From assembly GCF_012932145.1 (NCBI RefSeq), contig NZ_MWOK01000001.1, positions 62,001 through 126,000 of the forward strand: a DNA stretch of 64,000 nt, given 5' to 3'. A program made the translations under genes and the position numbers. The notes below the pieces were generated by a model that was given only the letters and a program-made list of their open reading frames with translations, was not told the origin of the DNA and did no database searches. Below are positions 61,975 to 64,000 of this stretch, piece after piece. Each line of letters starts with the position of its first letter. Position 1 is the first letter of the stretch. Source of the stretch: Acidovorax sp. SRB_14. GTDB taxonomy: Bacteria; Pseudomonadota; Gammaproteobacteria; Burkholderiales; Burkholderiaceae_C.

Positions 61975-64000
61975 ATGAGATTGATCCCGCACCGTTTTTC
62001 CCGCCCTGAGCGCCACCTTCCTGTCGCCGCACCGGCGCCGCAGCCGCTGGCATTGGCCGTGGCGCTGATGCTGGCCTCCGCGGGCCACGCCCAGGTGCTC
62101 GCAGAGGCCGCCCCGTTGGCAGAAGTGACCGTCTCGGCCAGCGGACTGCAACTGGGCGCCAGCGAGATGACCACGCCCGTCACCGTGCTCGAAGGCGACG
62201 AACTCGTGCGCCGCCGCGAGGCCACGCTGGGCGAAACGCTGGGCAGCGAGCCCGGCATCACCAGCAGCCACTTCGGCGCGGGCGCGAGCCGCCCCATCAT
62301 CCGCGGCATGGACGGCCCGCGCGTCAAGGTGCTGAGCGATGGCGCCGAGCTGCACGACGCCTCCACCCTCAGCCCCGACCACGCGGTGGTTTCCGAGCCG
62401 CTGCTGGCCACGCAGATCGAGGTGCTGCGCGGCCCCTCGGCCCTGGTCTACGGCAACGGTGCCGTGGGCGGCGTGGTCAACGTGCTCGACGGCAAGGTGC
62501 CCACGGTCATCCCGCAAAAGGGCTATGAGGGCAGTGCCGAGCTGCGCGCCAACAGCGGCGCAGGAGAGGGCGCCGGTGCCTTCTCGCTGACTGGCGGCGC
62601 CGGCCACCTGGCCGTGCACGTGGAAGGCGTGGCGCGCGATGCGGGCGACTACCGCGTGGGCAAGGGCTGGGCAGCCGGGGGCGAGCCGGCCCGCAAGGTG
62701 CCGGGCAGCTTCAACCGCACCGACACCGGCAGCGTGGGCCTGTCCTGGGTGGGCGAGCAGGGCTACCTGGGCGCGGCCTATACGCGCCATACAGCTCGTT
62801 ACGGCCTGCCGGGGCACAACCACAGCTTCGAAGGCTGCCACGCGCATGACGACCACCTGCACTGCGGCACGCATGCCGGGGTAGACGACGGCCATGACCA
62901 TGGCAGCGGAGGCCAGAGCAGCGACCTGCCGGTGGTCGACCTGCGCAGCGAGCGCTTGGACGTCCGCGGCGAGCTGCGCAACCCGTTTGTCGGCTTCTCG
63001 GCGCTGCGCCTGCGCGCCGGCGTGACCGACTATGTGCACGACGAAGTCGAAGGGGGGGCCGTCAGCACCACCTTCAAGAACAAGGCCTATGACACGCGCA
63101 TCGAGCTGCAGCACTCGCCACTGGCCGGTTTCAAGGGCGTGATCGGCCTGCAGGCGTCGCAGCGCAAGTTCAGCGCCGAGGGCGAAGAGGCCTATGTGCA
63201 GCCCACTGTCACGCGCAAGACCGGCCTGTTCGTGCTGGAGGAATACCGCCTGGGCGACTGGCGCTTTGAAGGCGCGCTGCGCCACGACTGGCAAACGGCA
63301 GAGGCCCAGACCATCGGCATCGAACGCAGCCACAACGGCACATCCGCATCGCTGGGCGCGGTGTGGAAGTTCATGCCCGGCTACCAGCTGGGCGCCTCGT
63401 TCACGCGCGCCAGCCGCGCCCCATCGGCCGAAGAGCTGTACGCCCGGGGCCTGCACATGGCCACCAGCACGTACGAACGCGGCAATGCCGACCTGCGCAC
63501 CGAAACTTCGCAGAACATCGACCTGGGCCTGCGCAAAACCGGTGGCGACACCACCTGGGGCGTGAGCGTGTTCCGCAACCGCATCCGCCACTACATCTAC
63601 GGCCGCACGCTCGACGAGCGCGATGGCCTGCAGTTGCTGCAGTATTCCCAGGCCGACGCGACCTTCACCGGCATCGAAGGCCAGGTGCGCCAGCGCCTCA
63701 CGCGCAAGCTGGGCATCACGCTGTTTGGCGACACCGTGCGCGCCAAGCGCGAGGGCGGCGGCCTGCTGCCGCGCATTCCGCCCACGCGCGCCGGTGTGCG
63801 GCTCGACGCCAACTGGAACGCCTGGGAGGGCCAGGTCGAATGGCTGCAGGTCGCCCGCCAGAACCGCGTGGCCGAGTTCGAATCGGCCACGCCCGGCTAC
63901 GGCATGCTCCACCTGGGCGTGAATTACCACGGTCAGTTCAGCACTGGGATGCCATGGCAGATCTACTTGAAAGCCCACAACCTGACAGACCGCTTGGCCT
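61975..64000 (+). CDS. TonB-dependent receptor with His/Cys-rich loop (runs off window)
   Basis: The first 675 residues of an outer-membrane TonB receptor. Signal peptide (about 1-40, ending AGHAQ), TonB-box-like EVTVSASG, plug domain with IIRGMDGPRVKVLSDG and the RGPSALVYGNGAVGGVVNV stretch, then barrel strands. A loop at about residues 279-310 is rich in His and Cys (HNHSFEGCHAHDDHLHC and DDGHDHG), as in the zinc receptor ZnuD. Zinc or copper uptake is therefore likely but not proven. No Zur-like palindrome was recognised upstream. The 3' end lies outside. Confidence 0.9.
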   Translation, partial: MRLIPHRFSRPERHLPVAAPAPQPLALAVALMLASAGHAQVLAEAAPLAEVTVSASGLQLGASEMTTPVTVLEGDELVRRREATLGETLGSEPGITSSHFGAGASRPIIRGMDGPRVKVLSDGAELHDASTLSPDHAVVSEPLLATQIEVLRGPSALVYGNGAVGGVVNVLDGKVPTVIPQKGYEGSAELRANSGAGEGAGAFSLTGGAGHLAVHVEGVARDAGDYRVGKGWAAGGEPARKVPGSFNRTDTGSVGLSWVGEQGYLGAAYTRHTARYGLPGHNHSFEGCHAHDDHLHCGTHAGVDDGHDHGSGGQSSDLPVVDLRSERLDVRGELRNPFVGFSALRLRAGVTDYVHDEVEGGAVSTTFKNKAYDTRIELQHSPLAGFKGVIGLQASQRKFSAEGEEAYVQPTVTRKTGLFVLEEYRLGDWRFEGALRHDWQTAEAQTIGIERSHNGTSASLGAVWKFMPGYQLGASFTRASRAPSAEELYARGLHMATSTYERGNADLRTETSQNIDLGLRKTGGDTTWGVSVFRNRIRHYIYGRTLDERDGLQLLQYSQADATFTGIEGQVRQRLTRKLGITLFGDTVRAKREGGGLLPRIPPTRAGVRLDANWNAWEGQVEWLQVARQNRVAEFESATPGYGMLHLGVNYHGQFSTGMPWQIYLKAHNLTDRLA

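Noticed and set aside
1-64000. CRISPR array, prophage, integron or complete insertion sequence
   Set aside because: No regularly spaced direct repeats, integrase, transposase or phage structural gene was recognised on either strand.

Overview
The window looks like a chromosomal segment of a betaproteobacterium of the family Comamonadaceae (Acidovorax/Simplicispira-like). The reasons are its high GC content, strong third-position G/C bias, Burkholderiales-type gene order (isc-hsc-fdx, aceE-aceF-lpdA with a lipoyl domain on E3, pcm-rhodanese-tolC), and many copies of a short palindromic repeat that I associate with Comamonadaceae genomes. No prophage, CRISPR array, plasmid function or complete transposase was seen. 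Most genes are core metabolism, repair and envelope genes.

Layout. 1-214: start of an aminotransferase, divergent from uvrB (329-2422). 2470-8181: iron-sulfur assembly operon iscR-iscS-iscU-iscA-hscB-hscA-fdx, with an IscR-type operator/promoter before iscR and a terminator-like hairpin between iscA and hscB. Then dnaQ and two tandem tRNA-Val(CAC) genes with a strong terminator. 9299-13493: a 2-hydroxyacid-type FAD oxidoreductase, a YqjD/YqjE/YqjK-like membrane cluster, pyrD and rpiA. 13549-20452 (minus strand): glutaredoxin-like protein, prlC-type peptidase, folD, and a response regulator/PAS histidine kinase pair divergent from the pyruvate dehydrogenase operon (20621-26960). 26991-35984: small membrane and secreted proteins, an RlmI-type methyltransferase, a PEP-CTERM protein behind a textbook sigma-54 promoter, NlpC/P60, isochorismatase, chrA and prpE.

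36061-47966: a 1,278-residue membrane-PAS-GGDEF-EAL protein, a 266-bp MITE-like element with 30-bp terminal inverted repeats, an alkylation-repair cluster (Ada-AlkA fusion, ogt, EamA exporter), phosphomannomutase, waaA and a Cache-GGEEF diguanylate cyclase. 48064-52290: a trans-sulfuration PLP enzyme and a redox cassette (Rieske-FAD reductase, DUF488, two AhpD-like proteins). 52368-59935 (minus strand): a probable single operon tetR-MFP-RND-pcm-rhodanese-tolC behind a promoter that overlaps a TetR-like operator. 59994-64000: putative outer-membrane protein, msrA, a small hydrophobic protein and the start of a TonB receptor with a His/Cys-rich loop.

The least ordinary signals are the two repeat families. 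One is the nested-palindrome MITE-like element, whose end sequence recurs exactly over the waaA stop codon. The other is a dispersed ~50-bp palindromic repeat with at least seven intergenic copies, several supplying the stop codon of the neighbouring gene, and degenerate copies apparently absorbed in frame into hscA, the FAD oxidoreductase and waaA.
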